This document shows, in pieces, positions 33,535 to 45,671 of a stretch of 64,000 nt of DNA. The notes beneath the pieces were generated by a model, which was not told where the DNA came from, did not search any database, and saw nothing but the letters and a program-made list of their open reading frames with translations. The DNA lies in assembly GCA_030407005.1 (NCBI GenBank), contig JAUDYN010000004.1, forward strand, positions 3,348,001-3,412,000, written 5' to 3'. The stretch is from Desarmillaria ectypa. Taxonomy: Eukaryota > Basidiomycota > Agaricomycetes > Agaricales > Physalacriaceae. Within the stretch, counting starts at the first letter, position 1, and each line of letters starts with the position of its first letter. The position numbers were made by a program, and so were the translations under genes.

Positions 33535-35283
33535 CTTTTATATCTCAAAGCCATGCATATGGCTTATAACTGACGCGAGTTGATAGACATGCAGAATGAA
33601 GACAAGTGACAAAGAAATGCGAGTTGTCGCTCACTAGATAACGGCGTTCATGCTTCAGATAGGATCGGGTAGGTCAAGAAGAATTCCAAGAACAAATGAG
33701 ACTTGGCGAGGACAGACCTGCTCTATAAAAACAGTGACAGCGACGTTCTGTTAATAATCGATCTGAGAAGATATTCTGAAAGATCTTTTTGCCTGCTAAA
33801 TGGCAATCTAAGTGTAAGATAGTATGTTCAGCAGCCTTACTTGCGGCTGACGACAGGTAAGCAGAAGACTGGGCGACGCTTCTGTTTGGAAATCCACCAG
33901 TAGTTTTAGGTAAAAATACCCATTGTCAGCAAGACTAACAGATAACAAGAGCAAAAAACCTTTTTGAGTCTTGTGTCAAAGCGTAGAGCAATAAGGATTT
34001 GCGAGACAACGGCGCCAGCTTGACATAGAGAGCTAGACCATCATCGGCGTTGTAAGCACCGAAGCGTCAGTCTAAACGCGTAACGGTCGGTAAAGAAGCC
34101 TCAGATGCTAGAGAGAGATGCTGACATTCGGAAAGAACAAGGTCAACCGTGTAGCTCCAAGTTGTGCTAACAGACTTTGAGAGAAGTAGAGTGAGTATAT
34201 GATGGTCTTAATAAAAAGAGAACGGGTGACGGTCTGAAAGCAAGAAGATCATCTCTAGAACAAGAAACGTGGATAGACACATAATGTCTGGGCTACTTGT
34301 ACAAAGAATAAGGAAGGGACTCGGGTTGACTGTTGGCGAACGAAGGGGCTGAGAAATCGGTTTAATGTTTTTCAACTTGCGCTTACCGACGTTTACGCAT
34401 TACGGGCCGGTATGCCATTTACTCGATAAACAGGAGTGGAAAGATAGAGGTAGTATAGGCTTCCTTCCTTCCCTTTCCTTCACCACATTCATATGTGCTA
34501 TGGTTTGCGATCCACGTGTGAGACCGAGCCCCAAGACTCCAAGGAGCTTAGTTGCGGGCCCTTCCAATGACATACGCGAGCGGGGAGGCTCTCATGCAGA
34601 TGTTCCATCACAAGTCTTGTTGAACGCCAATCGAGCCCGTCTACAGAAAACTCACTCGATAGGATACTTTCGTCTGAACTTCAAGTCAGTTCAGAGGCGC
34701 CTGGAAACGCGAGTACTTGACTTCGTTCTTTTTCGCTGCTAGGACTAAGATGATGGATGCTTGCCGACGACACGGTGTGTTACACATAAGTCGATAAGTC
34801 TCCTCATCACTCCGCTCAAGTAAGTCGGCTTCCACGTCCTTTCAAGTGCCATACAATTATGACAACGAGACGTTCCATATGTTTCCTGCGGCTGCAAGTC
34901 TGAATTCCCCTTGATCAAAAATTTTCTGAGAGTGTCTTTCAAATTACGCCACCTTTTCCGTGGCAGAAATCTGCTGGTTACACGGCACCTTCGGTCATGT
35001 AAAGACTTGTTCTAGCCTTTGAAGAGTACTGGATTGACGCGGATTTGACGCGCTCTAATAGGTATGTAGATATAGACCGAACGTGGCTGATATGTATGGT
35101 ACACAGCTGTGCGCTTTCAGACTGAAAGATTTCGTCGCTTAAATGAAAACACATCAAGTTTGCTCGGTAATCGTGACGAATATTGTTTGCGTGATGATTT
35201 TGATTCCAAGGTAGAATTAGCGTTAAGTAAATATACGCAACAGCTGCTACGAGCTGTACTATTTTCTCCGGAACACATACGCC
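33535..35283. other. Intergenic region, no convincing gene
   Basis: About 1.75 kb. A plus-strand frame at 34500-34742 starts MVCDPRVRPSPKTPRSLVAG and has somewhat protein-like composition but no family resemblance or promoter signal. No GxGxxG exon for the neighbouring monooxygenase was found. Confidence 0.4.
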
Positions 35284-36030
35284 CTAGTCAAACGTCAATA
35301 AAAGCAAATCGAGATAAGAAAAGGCGACACACTTGTTGAGCATAGCTTCTTTATGCGCAATGTCCCGCTTGCCCAAGATTTTACTTGTCCCATTCATAAT
35401 CTCTATTATCTCTCGTGCCAGCCTCTCCTCTAACGCCAACGGTCCGGGCCTCTTACACTCGTCTAACAGCCAGCTTATCCCCTTACGCAGACTCCGCCTC
35501 TCGCTCAGCGGCACCGGCTTCATAATATGCTTCAAAGCTGTGGTCTTGACCCGCAAACATATCGTGAGCGGGGAGATAGCAAAAAGGGCTTCGCGCAAAA
35601 TGGGCAGTGGAGGTGCCCGGGTGTATGCATGTATATGCAGGAGCGTTCGCGAAACAATTTTAGAAGCCTTCGCCTTCTTTCCGTGTTTCATGATCATGGT
35701 GGCAAGGAACTGCAGCAGTGGGTCCTCTGGAGTAGGGACATTCATGAATGTAGATTTTGGGTCATCGGGGGGAAGAGAGACGAGGGGGTTTCCTTGTGTT
35801 GTACGGAGGTGGAATTGTATCTGGGAACGCAGCGAAAGCGAGTCTGCGCTTGCCGTTGTCGTCGCTGAAAGGCTTTGCTCAGCGCTGGTCGTAGTGCCGG
35901 ACGATGGTGGCGACGTTGGTTCAGGATCAGTACGGTGATGCTCAGGGAATCTTGGAGCAGTCGACAATGAGCGGAAGGTAGGAAGAGAGAGGCGTGTTTG
36001 CAGGAACACCCTCGATGCACACTTGAGCAT
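35284..36030 (-). CDS. RSM7: Mitochondrial ribosomal protein uS7m
   Basis: Small-subunit mitoribosome protein of the bacterial S7 family. The ATG at 36028-36030 gives a presequence MLKCASRVFLQTRLSLPTFR followed by a Ser/Thr-rich fungal extension. The S7 core starts at DPLLQFLATMIMKHGKKAKA (rRNA-binding helix), then RTLLHIHAYTRAPPLPILRE, LTICLRVKTTALKHIMKPVP, SERRSLRKGISWLLDECKRP and LALEERLAREIIEIMNGTSK. The C-terminus (KEAMLNKCVAFSYLDLLLLT) is unusual; a last splice near AACAAGT|GTGTCG is possible, so the exact end is uncertain. 248 residues as given. Confidence 0.88.
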   Translation of the reverse strand: MLKCASRVFLQTRLSLPTFRSLSTAPRFPEHHRTDPEPTSPPSSGTTTSAEQSLSATTTASADSLSLRSQIQFHLRTTQGNPLVSLPPDDPKSTFMNVPTPEDPLLQFLATMIMKHGKKAKASKIVSRTLLHIHAYTRAPPLPILREALFAISPLTICLRVKTTALKHIMKPVPLSERRSLRKGISWLLDECKRPGPLALEERLAREIIEIMNGTSKILGKRDIAHKEAMLNKCVAFSYLDLLLLTFD

Positions 36031-36227
36031 AGTAGAAAAGGGCTGTCCGGAAATTGCCGAGAGTCTTTGTTCCTTGCTTTGAGCATTCCAGTGCCCACCA
36101 TAGTGACAACTTTCTGTACGTATCAAGTTGATTGGTAAACGTTAAGGACCGATATTCTTCATAACAAATATACATGGTATAGCTTGCTCCTGGGTCTGTT
36201 CACTCATACTACACGATGATGTTTCCA

Positions 36228-36526
36228 TCAACCCGACTCGATGGAAAGATCCTCAAGTTTGCTTTCGTCCCGCCATTTTACTAGCTGTTCGATATCATCC
36301 TCATCAACTCCTGAGAACCTCAATAGGCGTGTCGATGTCTTGATATTGACAGACCGCAGCGGGCTTTCGCACTCCAGGCGCACTTTCAACATGTAAACGA
36401 AATTACTGTCAACAAATCCCACCTCAACTTCCTCTCCGAATCTGGACCGGCGATCGTGCATGTCGACAGAGAAATCCTCCAGGAGAGGAATGAGAGCTAG
36501 TTCGTTACAATTAAAATCACCAGAGC
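36228..36526 (-). pseudogene. Possible F-box-protein C-terminal fragment
   Basis: Minus-strand frame after an AG acceptor: LIPLLEDFSVDMHDRRSRFG, then VDSNFVYMLKVRLECESPLR and a final SGVDEDDIEQLVKWRDESKL. Tails of this type (ordered residues, then a D/E-L repeat ending with a short helix) are common in basidiomycete F-box proteins. No F-box or other exon is visible upstream, so it is a fragment or an unrecognised small gene. Weak call. Confidence 0.3.
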
Positions 36527-36539
36527 TTTAACTTTAACG

Positions 36540-37428
36540 TGCCGCAGGACTCGATATAACCGCAAGATTTGATGTAACTCTTATTCAAGGAGAGTGAAGG
36601 CTCAGTCGAATAAAACTGAGAAACCACGAGTTAAGAAAAAAAGAGGGACGGGTGTAAATTGTATTCATACGCACGCTGTGGTGAGAAATCTCGTGCACGG
36701 GCCCCACCGTCCTGCCTTTGCTAACTTTCGTGTTGTACTTTGATATCAGTCAAGGGCTCTCCAAGCTTCAATATTCAATCCTAGGCTTTGAAAGGAAAAT
36801 ACTAATTTCAATAACAGAAAAAGCGATGAACAGATTTACGCACATCGTGGAGAAAGAGAAGTGATCGGGCCGATTCCGATTCCGATACGGTAAAATCCTT
36901 CGTTACGCCTCTCCCTCTTTCAATGTAACTCTTCTTTCACTGTAAAAACCATTGTCTCGAGCTCACTTGGAACATCACTTGACGCATCTATTGGTCTACT
37001 GCACATAGTATAGATCATAACCGCAATTGTTCCTTACTCTTTAGCTGGAGTTCGATCTTCTGAAGTTGGAATAGAGTTCGGTTGAAGCTTGTTTGTTCTG
37101 CTCCGCAATAGGGTCCCTTTGCAGATTTCCTGTTGTATTGGTGAGTACAACCATAGAGTACCGTATGACAAGCTAACGTTTGTGTGTTTGTGCATTTGAC
37201 AAGAATATCATTGGTATCTGTCCTGCTCCCCTAGATTTAGACCCAGGTTCCATCACTAAATTCCCTTAAGCTTTCCTCAGAAGGAAGGTCCGTGGTTAGA
37301 CATCATACGATGTTCTGACATGAGAAACGGAGGCAAAGAGAACCAATAAAAGCACCGGCATCATAGACTGCTTATTGAAGATTAACTAATTTTAAACACC
37401 CACACTGATCTCTCTCACCACCAGCACC
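36540..37428. other. Intergenic region upstream of the zinc-finger gene
   Basis: About 890 bases with pyrimidine-rich stretches (CTCTCCCTCTTTC near 36910) but no coding signal on either strand. Confidence 0.45.
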
Positions 37429-37924
37429 ATGGTGGATTGCATCGTATGTCACCTTCAGTGCGCAAATGACGAGGCACTGGAGAGGCACTGGGATCAGTGG
37501 CATCCTAGTCTGGCGAATCTCAACCGAAGCGTAAAAACTATTCAGGCGTCAGTGCGTGGAATGGTATTTTCTCCTTGATTCGCGAACTCAGAGGGCGTTC
37601 AGTATCCTGCATCCATCCCTCATTGTTCACAATGCGACGGGACTTTCCCAACTATTGAGGCATGGTCAAAGGTATACCGTTTTTCCCATCACTACAGCCA
37701 TCTTACCTTCGTCATAGCATATTCATCGTGACGCGTCGACTGTAGGAGTGGAATCCTATGACACCATTGATGACGGTCATCACGATTCATATCCACTAAT
37801 ATCCAAACCTTCGACGGCATCGGCCACCGTGAGCACGTTCTTCTATCAGTTGAAGCCGAAACAGATTATGGCAAAGTTGAAGAGGCGCAATCAGTGGAGT
37901 TACAAGCCGTATTCTGTCATCTAG
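37429..37924 (+). CDS. Small protein with two C2H2-like zinc fingers
   Basis: The ATG at 37429-37431 gives MVDCIVCHLQCANDEALERH, a C-x2-C...H finger (CIVC ... HWDQWH). After a short intron (best GTGCGT...CAGAG, 42 bases) a second unit reads PHCSQCDGTFPTIEAWSKHI with HRD after the next intron. The C-terminus is basic (KQIMAKLKRRNQWSYKPYSV) with TAG at 37922-37924. The matched finger spacing in two exons supports a real gene. Function is unknown; nucleic-acid or protein binding is inference. Confidence 0.55.
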
Positions 37925-37991
37925 ATGACAAACGCGTCCACTCTCTCATTGCGTGTAATCTCCTTGTTATCATACATCCCGTAATATAGAG

Positions 37992-38807
37992 TCACGCGGT
38001 CTTGTATGAAGATGGGAACTCGTGTCCCGTCTTTTCCTTATACTGCTTTCGAACCATGTTAGCAATCTGCTCGTCCTTCATTTGTTGCCAGAATAATTCG
38101 TGGGATTGAGTTCCTTGTCGAAAAATGTGTTGTTGTGCAAATTCAACGGCTAAAAGATGTTCAGTGACGGTACCTATCGTGTTCAAAAGCTCCTAGCCTT
38201 TGTCCAAGTGATCTACAAAATACGGGGCATATCAGATGTGTGTTGGGTAAACGGACATTGTCCGACCTTCATCAGCTTCAGCCTGGGCCCCTCCGCTGAG
38301 AGCCGCGTTGACTTTTGCCCTCAATCCTTGTTCCTCAGGCCTGGGTAGCTCTTCATGTAGCATATGCACCCCGATTTTGCCAAAGACACTGTGACTCTGT
38401 TCCGGAGAAGGAGGAACCCTCTCGTCACGGTGAAACGGGTCCCCGATTTTGCCAAATATGTTATGATGGGCGGCCCTCTCTGCCTCTTCCTGTTTCTTTC
38501 GCTCGGCTTCCTGAGGTGGCTGGGCAGCGGGGACGGGTGCTGGGGCATCGCCGTGTACTCCCCTGACCGCATCCCCCAGTTTATGCAAGATACCCTCATG
38601 TACTTCTGGCGCTGTTTGGGGTGGGGGTAACGCAGAAGCCGGTTGAGCTGACGAGTCCTGATTACTGCCCAGCCTGTGGCTGATTCTGTCCAATAGGCCT
38701 TCATGATGCTCAGCTGGTGGAGCAGCTGGCGGTACGAGAGGATCTGCAGAGTCTTCATATGCTCTTCTGTCTTGATTATCCACGTTGCGTTTGTCGAAAA
38801 AATCCAT
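37992..38807 (-). CDS. Pro/Ala-rich helical protein, probable stress-related
   Basis: The start MDFFDKRNVDNQDRRAYEDS at 38807 is followed by three degenerate repeats of the type HEGLLDRISHRLG, HEGILHKLGDAV and HNIFGKIGDPFHRDE / HSVFGKIGVHMLHEE, joined by Pro/Ala linkers. The C-terminal exons read DHLDK, AVEFAQQHIFRQGTQSHELF and ADEQIANMVRKQYKEKTGHEF-like helix, ending SSYKTA. This architecture, with amphipathic helices separated by disordered linkers, is common in fungal stress proteins, but I know no defined function. One intron (38150-38197) needs a GC donor. Starts 105 bp from the divergent M28 peptidase gene. Confidence 0.7.
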
Positions 38808-38912
38808 GTCGGCTACCGTCGAGGTAAGTATACAGTATTGGATTGCAATTAAGGGAAGAAAGTGATCGAGATCAGGACCGCTTGTCCGTGTCTTTCCCAC
38901 GGTATCTTCGCC

Positions 38913-40776
38913 ATGAACGCTATACCGCTGACTCTGCTCCTTATCACTCCCTTCGACAGTGCCATCTTCCAGGGAGAATCTTGTTTATCAGCATCTTACT
39001 ACGGTACATATCGTGATGGAGCAATGTACCAGGCCGTATACGCTCCGGAGCAAGCATGCATAGACAATTGGTTATCAGACTTTGCTGCAGAGTCTGCCAA
39101 GATATCCGGTGCATTTCAGCCAGTTCAGCAGCTCGTGTGGGTTGAGGAAGAGTCTGTAGATGAGACCTTGAAATCTCAGGTGGTTTCGTTAGGGAGTGGA
39201 CTGGATAATTTCTTGGAGAGATTGTCGCTGCCGTCTCGCCAGCCTTACCGTGGATTGGACCAGGCTCTGGAGGACTATGAGCAAGACGTCCTTGCAGAAA
39301 GAGAACAGGAGAGGCAGTACGAACTTCTCTATCGGTCGCCTCAAGCTGCATTGCTATCGGTCAGCCATGATACGGCGCGCATCATTGACACTCTGGTTCC
39401 GCGGTTCTGGAAATCGATTATCTTGCCAACGTCGCCTGTTGAATACATCCCTGTCCCTTTATATGCTATGCAGCGCATTCGGGATGTGATAACGGTTGTC
39501 GAATTCAATCCCGTCATCGCGTCTCTGGTCAATAGTCTGTCTATCACAAAGATGAAGAACGATATCCGTTTCCTCACCGGAGAAGATGGGAAGTCAGGAA
39601 TCGTTTCGCGGCATTCTTTTGCTGAGGGATCGCGAACAGCCGCGTCTTGGCTGAAGGATCGTATTGAAGATACCGGTGCTATTTGTGAACTGAAGCCTTT
39701 CCTCTCGGGTTTCGCGCCCAACGTTGTATGGTGAGTCCATGCGATTTTGTTGTGCCACTATTCAAACATTGTTTTCAGCCGATATGAAGCTATTGTGAAC
39801 ACCTCTGAAACGGTACTCATTAGCGCTCACTACGACAGTCGTGGATCATTTGGCAGCACCCGCGCGCCTGGAGGGGATGACGATGGCTCGGGTACCACAG
39901 GGATTCTCTCCATTGCGCGTGCTATTGGAGCGAAAGGCATCAAGTTCCACGCTAACATCGAACTTGTCTTGTTCGCTGGAGAGGAACAAGGCTTACTAGG
40001 CTCCAGAGCTTACTCTCGTGAGTCTGGATAGCCACTTATACGATTTTTCTTTTCATCTATCGCGTTGTAGGTGAACTGAGGGCTGCTGGGTCAAATCTTA
40101 CACTCGTAATACAAGCGGACATGACTGCCTATCATGCTCTTGATGAGCCCGCTCAATTGGGACTTCCCAAAACGTCAGTGCCTTATACTTCCGGACGCTT
40201 GTAGTACTAATAGGAACGATCAGTATTGGCAGCCCGGAAGTGGGAGACCTTGTTTCCACCATTGCTGGAATTTACAGCCCGGAACTGGTCGTTGGACACA
40301 CTTCTGTATGTTTACCTCTTTACGAACTCTGTACAAGTTATTTACAACGGTTTGCAGACTTGCTGCAGTGACCACCAAGTACGATTCTTTTTCTATCTAA
40401 CGTCGTGGGAATTCATGGTCTGTTATTGTAGTCGTTTCATGAGCAAGGGTTTCCAGCTACGCAAGTGTTCGAGCGAGTGGGGCCAAGTATGTCACGTCGT
40501 TTTCATACACGTTAGCCTGTGACTGACCAGATCGAAGTTATTGACCCCATGTACCATAACAGCGGTAAGTATTCTCATCACGTCTGCTAATTCCCATCTA
40601 AATATCGCACCCTTAGGTGACCTGAGTGATCGAGAGGGATACGACTTTGAACAATTAAAAGCGATAGCTAAAGTTCAGGTATTATCTTATCGTCTCAAAA
40701 GCTAGATACGTGCTTATTTGCTCTCTCTCAGTTCGCTACAGTGCTTCACGTTGCTGGTTTCGATCTTACAAAGTGA
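38913..40776 (+). CDS. Secreted M28 zinc aminopeptidase
   Basis: Extracellular leucine-aminopeptidase-like metallopeptidase. Signal peptide MNAIPLTLLLITPFDSAIFQ, a long propeptide-like N-terminal domain, then the M28 core with all five zinc ligands in order: VLISAHYDSRG (His), GGDDDGSGTTG (bridging Asp), LVLFAGEEQGLLGSRAYS (general base Glu and Glu ligand), VIQADMTAYH (Asp) and DPMYHNSGDLSDREGYDF (His). The end is LHVAGFDLTK with TGA at 40774-40776. Eight or so introns of 50-60 bases follow the first long exon. Intact. It neighbours a chitinase tail to tail. Confidence 0.92.
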
Positions 40777-40874
40777 CGGCCTGTATAGCTGTATCTTTAA
40801 TGCCCGTGTCTAGATCAAAGGAACCTTATATTTAACTATTATCATAGATAGAGCGGATGGCGGCGTCAACGTCG

Positions 40875-42324
40875 CTATACGAAAACTTTCTCACGAATGG
40901 CATCCAGGAGAGTGGTGTTATAGTCTCCTCCTGCTTCCCACATTGCAAATCCAGCAAGACCCATATCAGTGATGAATTGTCCTTTGGCCGCAAAGGACTT
41001 AGCATTGTCGTAGGATATCATAACCTCAGTCGTGGTGTTATAGATGAAGGGCTGACGTGCAAAACATGAGGTCAAGGTAACTGATATGACAAGCAGGAAT
41101 CCTTCTCACCGTTTGACTGCAGTTATCAAACACGTAAGGAACACCATCTACGGCGTCACCGTTCTCCGTGAGATATCCTTGTTTGACCAATTCCCAGAAA
41201 ACGATCGATCCACCGGCTGTCGTAGCGGCACCACAGACGTCAACGCCGGCTTTATCATCCCAAGCACCACCGGCAGGATGTACAGAAGAGTTGAAACTTG
41301 GGTAGAGTGCCAGCGCGTCAGAACCGTTTACGAACGCTCTGGCCGGCGACACGCTGAAACTGTGTCCATATGCGGGTACACCGAGGAGGAGCTGATCACT
41401 AGGGAAACCAGCCTCAGTCCATTTTGCTACTGCAGACACAGCAGAACCTGCTTGGTCAGCTGCGTCCGCGCAGGAATCGTTGAGGGGAGCGTTAGGCCCA
41501 ACTGTGGCGCTCCAGGATCCCCAGATATCGTAATTCATAATGGCGACGTAGTCCAGGTATTGGGCGAACTCTGACACATTTTTCAGGGCTGTTCCGTCGG
41601 GGCCGGTGAATGGGGCAATCGATGCCGCTGCCGAGAGTGTGAGGTTGGCGCCGATGGGGTCTTCTCGGAGTTCCTTGAGGAATGCGAGGAAGTTGGCTGT
41701 ATCATTGGTGCTTAGGGTATTGCAGCCGATACCTTGTCTTCCAGGATATTCCCAGCTGATGAAGTATTAGTCAGATAGTTCGTGCGAACACGTCTGAACT
41801 GGCTCACTCAAAGTCAAGTCCGTCAAGGTCATATTTGGAAACAAGGCTGGTGAGGGTTTTTATCCATGCTGTGCGATTGTCTGCGGACCCGACATTGTCA
41901 GACCAATACAGGGAACCTGACCATCCTCCGACCGAGACTTTTGCGTCAACATCCTACAAAAACACTATGATTTTAGTCCGAAATATAGAGCCGAAAGGTG
42001 GCTCACGTTCTCGTGTGCCGTGGCTACAAGCTGAACAAGCACGTCCTCCGTCCCAGAGGAGTTGAAAGAGAGTATATTGATGTTCGACGTCGTTTCGCTA
42101 TATGCTTTGGTCAGACTCGAGACCGCAGGATGTGCATTAGAGACTCACGCAAATGCGAAGGTCACTTCGGTATATTTGGACCATGGCACATCGCTAACAT
42201 TGAAATCTTTGGCATGCCATCCAGCAAACCATGTCGTAGCGACCTTTTCATTGCAGCCAGCATCACACTGGGCCGCGTGTATGAACGGGAGAGAGGAAAG
42301 TACGAACAATGACGGCCAAATCAT
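40875..42324 (-). CDS. Secreted GH18 chitinase
   Basis: Chitin hydrolase of glycoside hydrolase family 18. The ATG at 42322-42324 gives the signal peptide MIWPSLFVLSSLPFIHAA followed by QCDAGCNEKVATTWFAGW. VSVGGWSGSLYW is the SxGG motif, and the catalytic DxxDxDxE motif is DGLDFDWEYPGRQG, split by an intron after DF. Further on are YLDYVAIMNYDIWGSW, LLLGVPAYGHSFSV and GLAGFAMWEAGGDY, the expected barrel strands. Several N-glycosylation sequons (NVS, NDT, NTT). It ends REKVFV at 40875. No chitin-binding module. Roles in wall remodelling or feeding cannot be separated. Confidence 0.93.
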
Positions 42325-42876
42325 AGCTGTAACAACAAATGAAGATTGGAGTAGGAGAGAACTGAAGGAAGGAATTAAGCGCTAAAGATCCGTATCCACG
42401 CTTCTTTTATCCATCTCAAACGATCGTGATCTACGTGATCTCGGTGACTAACGAAGATTTTCTTGAAATTCAAATTGGTTGTTTCGTGCATTCCTGCTCC
42501 CGCACTTGGGTCAATGTCATGACCCCTTCAAGCTCCGTGTACTTTCCCGTTCCCTAATTTTTTCAGCTGGGCCTCTTGTCAGGTTACCGTTGTCAGCACA
42601 ACCGATGACTGAGATGAAGAATGAATAGAACTGACCGTACAAACTTTGTACAGTCAGGTCTATTCACTCATCTCAGCCACCGGTTGAATAGACCCTCGCT
42701 TGAGGTGGCTCAGCTCCGAAGTAGTATCGCATCTCGTCAACGCTCTGGCGTAAGCTGCTCGGCCCCGAAGCAAGAGGTTCTCATTTACTTGCACAGTTCA
42801 GGGCTACATGGGTGTTTGCCTCCGTACATTATTATTAATCAGTGGCCGCTAACACTTTTGAAGGATACAGCATAAA
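42325..42876. other. Intergenic; chitinase promoter and transporter 3' end
   Basis: About 550 bases between the chitinase start and the sugar porter stop. No gene seen. Confidence 0.45.
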
Positions 42877-45671
42877 TTACACTTGATCACCGCTTGACTG
42901 AACAGCCACCATCTGGACCTGACCTTCCTTCTCCATAACAGCAACTTTCTTCTTACTGATTGACGCTTTCACCGGGTGGGGGTCCTAAGAACAGGTCAGT
43001 TGTAATAAGAAGTGCTATTCAATCTCGTGCGACGTACATCAAATATCTCGTTCAGCTCTTCACTGTTTCAAACAGAAGTGTCAGCTACCCAATGGAAGTT
43101 CAAGTGCTGTGCACTGCTTACAGAGTACGCCCTTTCGTTTCAACAGCAAAGAAAAAGATGATCAAACTTTCAAAAAGATCCCAAACCACGTAGACAATAT
43201 AATACTGTGGTATTGTGGTCATCAACGGCGCCCGAAGATCGATGGTTGGAAATCACAAACCTTCCATTGTATGTTATTCAAAGCGATGGGACCCGCATAG
43301 GTATTGACAAAGCCAGCACAGCTCACGGCGAATGAGTACCTAAACGCACCCGAGTCGTTATAAATTCATAAAGGGTATGTAATGGGAAACTGACATCGCC
43401 ATGCCTTTCGCTCTGCGCAGTGATAAACACATCAGTACCCAACTGTTTTGTTGTGGTCACCGGATACCTACCGAGAGTTGTATGCGAGACATTCTGAAGG
43501 ATACAGGGCTTGTAACGGCGTATATGCCAAGCTGTACACGAAGCCGAACATAACTATGGGATCAGTTGTTAATAGGATACAATGATCAAGTGAAACATAA
43601 AAAAAGCCTACATATGAACGCGATAGCCGCATTGGAACCCGCCGGGTTACTTCCTTCTGATCCCCATTTTGCAGTGCAACCTAGATAAAAGTCAGGACTG
43701 TTCTGGAACAGACGATTCGCTGCGCACCAGTCACAATCGCAAGCATGCCCGCACTACCGAGAGTTCCCCAGAACCACATTGTACGTCTTCCAACTATGAA
43801 ACATCAATTTGCTGTGTAGCCTTATGACCGTCAAGAATTACGAACCGTGATCAGTTAGAGACGTTCCAATAAGCGCGCCTGCAGCCGAGACAAGTGTATT
43901 GACAAAATTCAAAATCAAACGTCGGTTTTGCGTGTTCGCTCCTGCGTTCTTGAACAGAATAGTAAGGAAGTATCTTCAGATAAGGTTCTAGATGGGCAAA
44001 TTTTCGAACAATGCAGAGAAATTTTCGTACCCTAGACCATTTCCAGACCACTGTCCGAAAAATCCCATCAGGAGCATCATAAATGTACGATATCGTGCAT
44101 TATGTGTGTTGATCAGTTCAGAGTAGTCCCACCTACAAATAAATCAGCGTTCATCCGAAGCGAAATGCTTGCGTTGATGAAACATACCATCGCTTGTCGG
44201 ATCCATCCATTTTTATAGATTCCTCGAATTCCCTCATTTCTAATTGCACTAGAGGTGCATTAACGTCTCCATTACCGTGATACTCTGCAAGGATCGCTTG
44301 TGCTTCTTCTTTGCGACCGACAGCCATCAACCATCGAGGTGACTTGTAGAGAACAAGCTCAGGTCAGATTTTGGCATACGAGAAAAATATATCAAGTAGT
44401 CACCTCGGGCAAGAACAAGGAGAAAACAGCGAGAATTCCGGAAGGTATGATCTGCATAGCCAAAGGCGTACGCCACGATGTTGTGGTGCTGAGACGGCCA
44501 GTTGCAATTGAAACACCAGCTACGCAGAACAACGGAGCACGTAAGTCGTGAGAACGATTGGTAAAGGAGCCACTTACTGCACAAGATGGAACCAGTATAA
44601 TAAAAGGCTGGATGATGAAGGTTCTGAGATGTTAGAACAACGTGATCGAGATTTTGACGTACTGTTGTATCTATAAAATAATGACCGTCAGCAACGCGAT
44701 TGAACACCATTACTGATTGACACACAATCCTGTCAAACGGCCCCGCCATTGTGGAGGAGACATCTCGACAACATATGAAGGGGCTGCTGTTGTAGCGAAA
44801 GAAACACCAAATCCGAGAACAAATCTACCAGCGAGAAGGTAGTCCTGAGTCTTGGACACAGTAATTACAATGGCACCTATTTTTTGAACAAGGCCTCGGA
44901 ATTAGACGAATTGTCTGCCAGTAAGCACATTGGAGCCTGACCGATTATTATAATGACAGCTCCAGTGAACTATTACACCCTGAGCATCATGTTACGAAAT
45001 CAACCAAGCAACATACCATGCCTCCTCGACGTCCAAAATAATCGGTGGTTGGACCGGCGAGCGCAACCCCCACAATGCTCCCTTCACAGGTTAAATATCA
45101 TTAGCATCGGGGCCTTACAGGAGTCAAATACTCTTTTCACCTATTGAATACTGTAGAACGAAATGAGAAACCCCGTCCAATCGCGAATATGTAAAATGCC
45201 CACAATACCAAAGATAATCGCGGTCACCGTACCGACCCCTCCACCAGCATCTTGACCATCAATACCGAAGTAGCTGAGATACTGTCTGTAGTTTATGGTC
45301 GGCTTTGTATCAGTCCGGAATATGATGGGGATTCGTACTGCATTCCGTTAACGGCGCTCATGACTGCCAAATAGTCCCCATGATGAGAAGCGAAACTCCG
45401 ATCAATTGTAAGATGCCGCACCTTGCCCATCAAAGCCATTCGCCATACTACCCATGAACGCGACTACAAGGCACAAGTAAAGCTTGATGGATGTCCAGCT
45501 CCTTGGGTTCAACGGCGGACCAGTGGAAAGAGCCAACGCAAGATCTGCGTTGGTAACTTCAAGGATCTTCGCGCTGTGAGGGACGTTATTCGGGACGAGT
45601 GCGCTTGGAGACGAGGATGTCTCCTTGGCATCGTCTTCGTGAGAGTCTTGATGTTTTTTCTCCTCAGACAT
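42877..45671 (-). CDS. MFS sugar porter, lactose/cellodextrin-permease type
   Basis: Twelve-helix major-facilitator sugar transporter of the plasma membrane. The start MSEEKKHQDSHEDDAKETSS (cytosolic tail) is followed by YLCLVVAFMGSMANGFDGQV, VMSAVNGMQQYLSYFGIDGQ, GIYSIGSIVGVALAGPTTDY with the FGRRGG loop, AGRFVLGFGVSFATTAAPSY and VVEMSPPQWRGRLTG, the sugar porter signatures. It ends with a charged tail (KKKVAVMEKEGQVQMVAVQS, stop at 42877). Nearly a dozen short introns split it. The pattern PSYVVEMSPPQWRG matches the fungal lactose/cellobiose permease branch rather than hexose carriers. The GH3 gene is the next gene upstream, same strand, suggesting joint use of imported disaccharides (inference). 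Confidence 0.88.

Noticed and set aside
32812..33573. 253-codon plus-strand frame
   Set aside because: Antisense to the FAD monooxygenase pseudogene, whose motifs are clear on the minus strand.
35333..35938. 201-codon plus-strand frame
   Set aside because: Antisense shadow of the uS7m gene.
41086..41574. 162-codon plus-strand frame
   Set aside because: Antisense to the GH18 chitinase exon.
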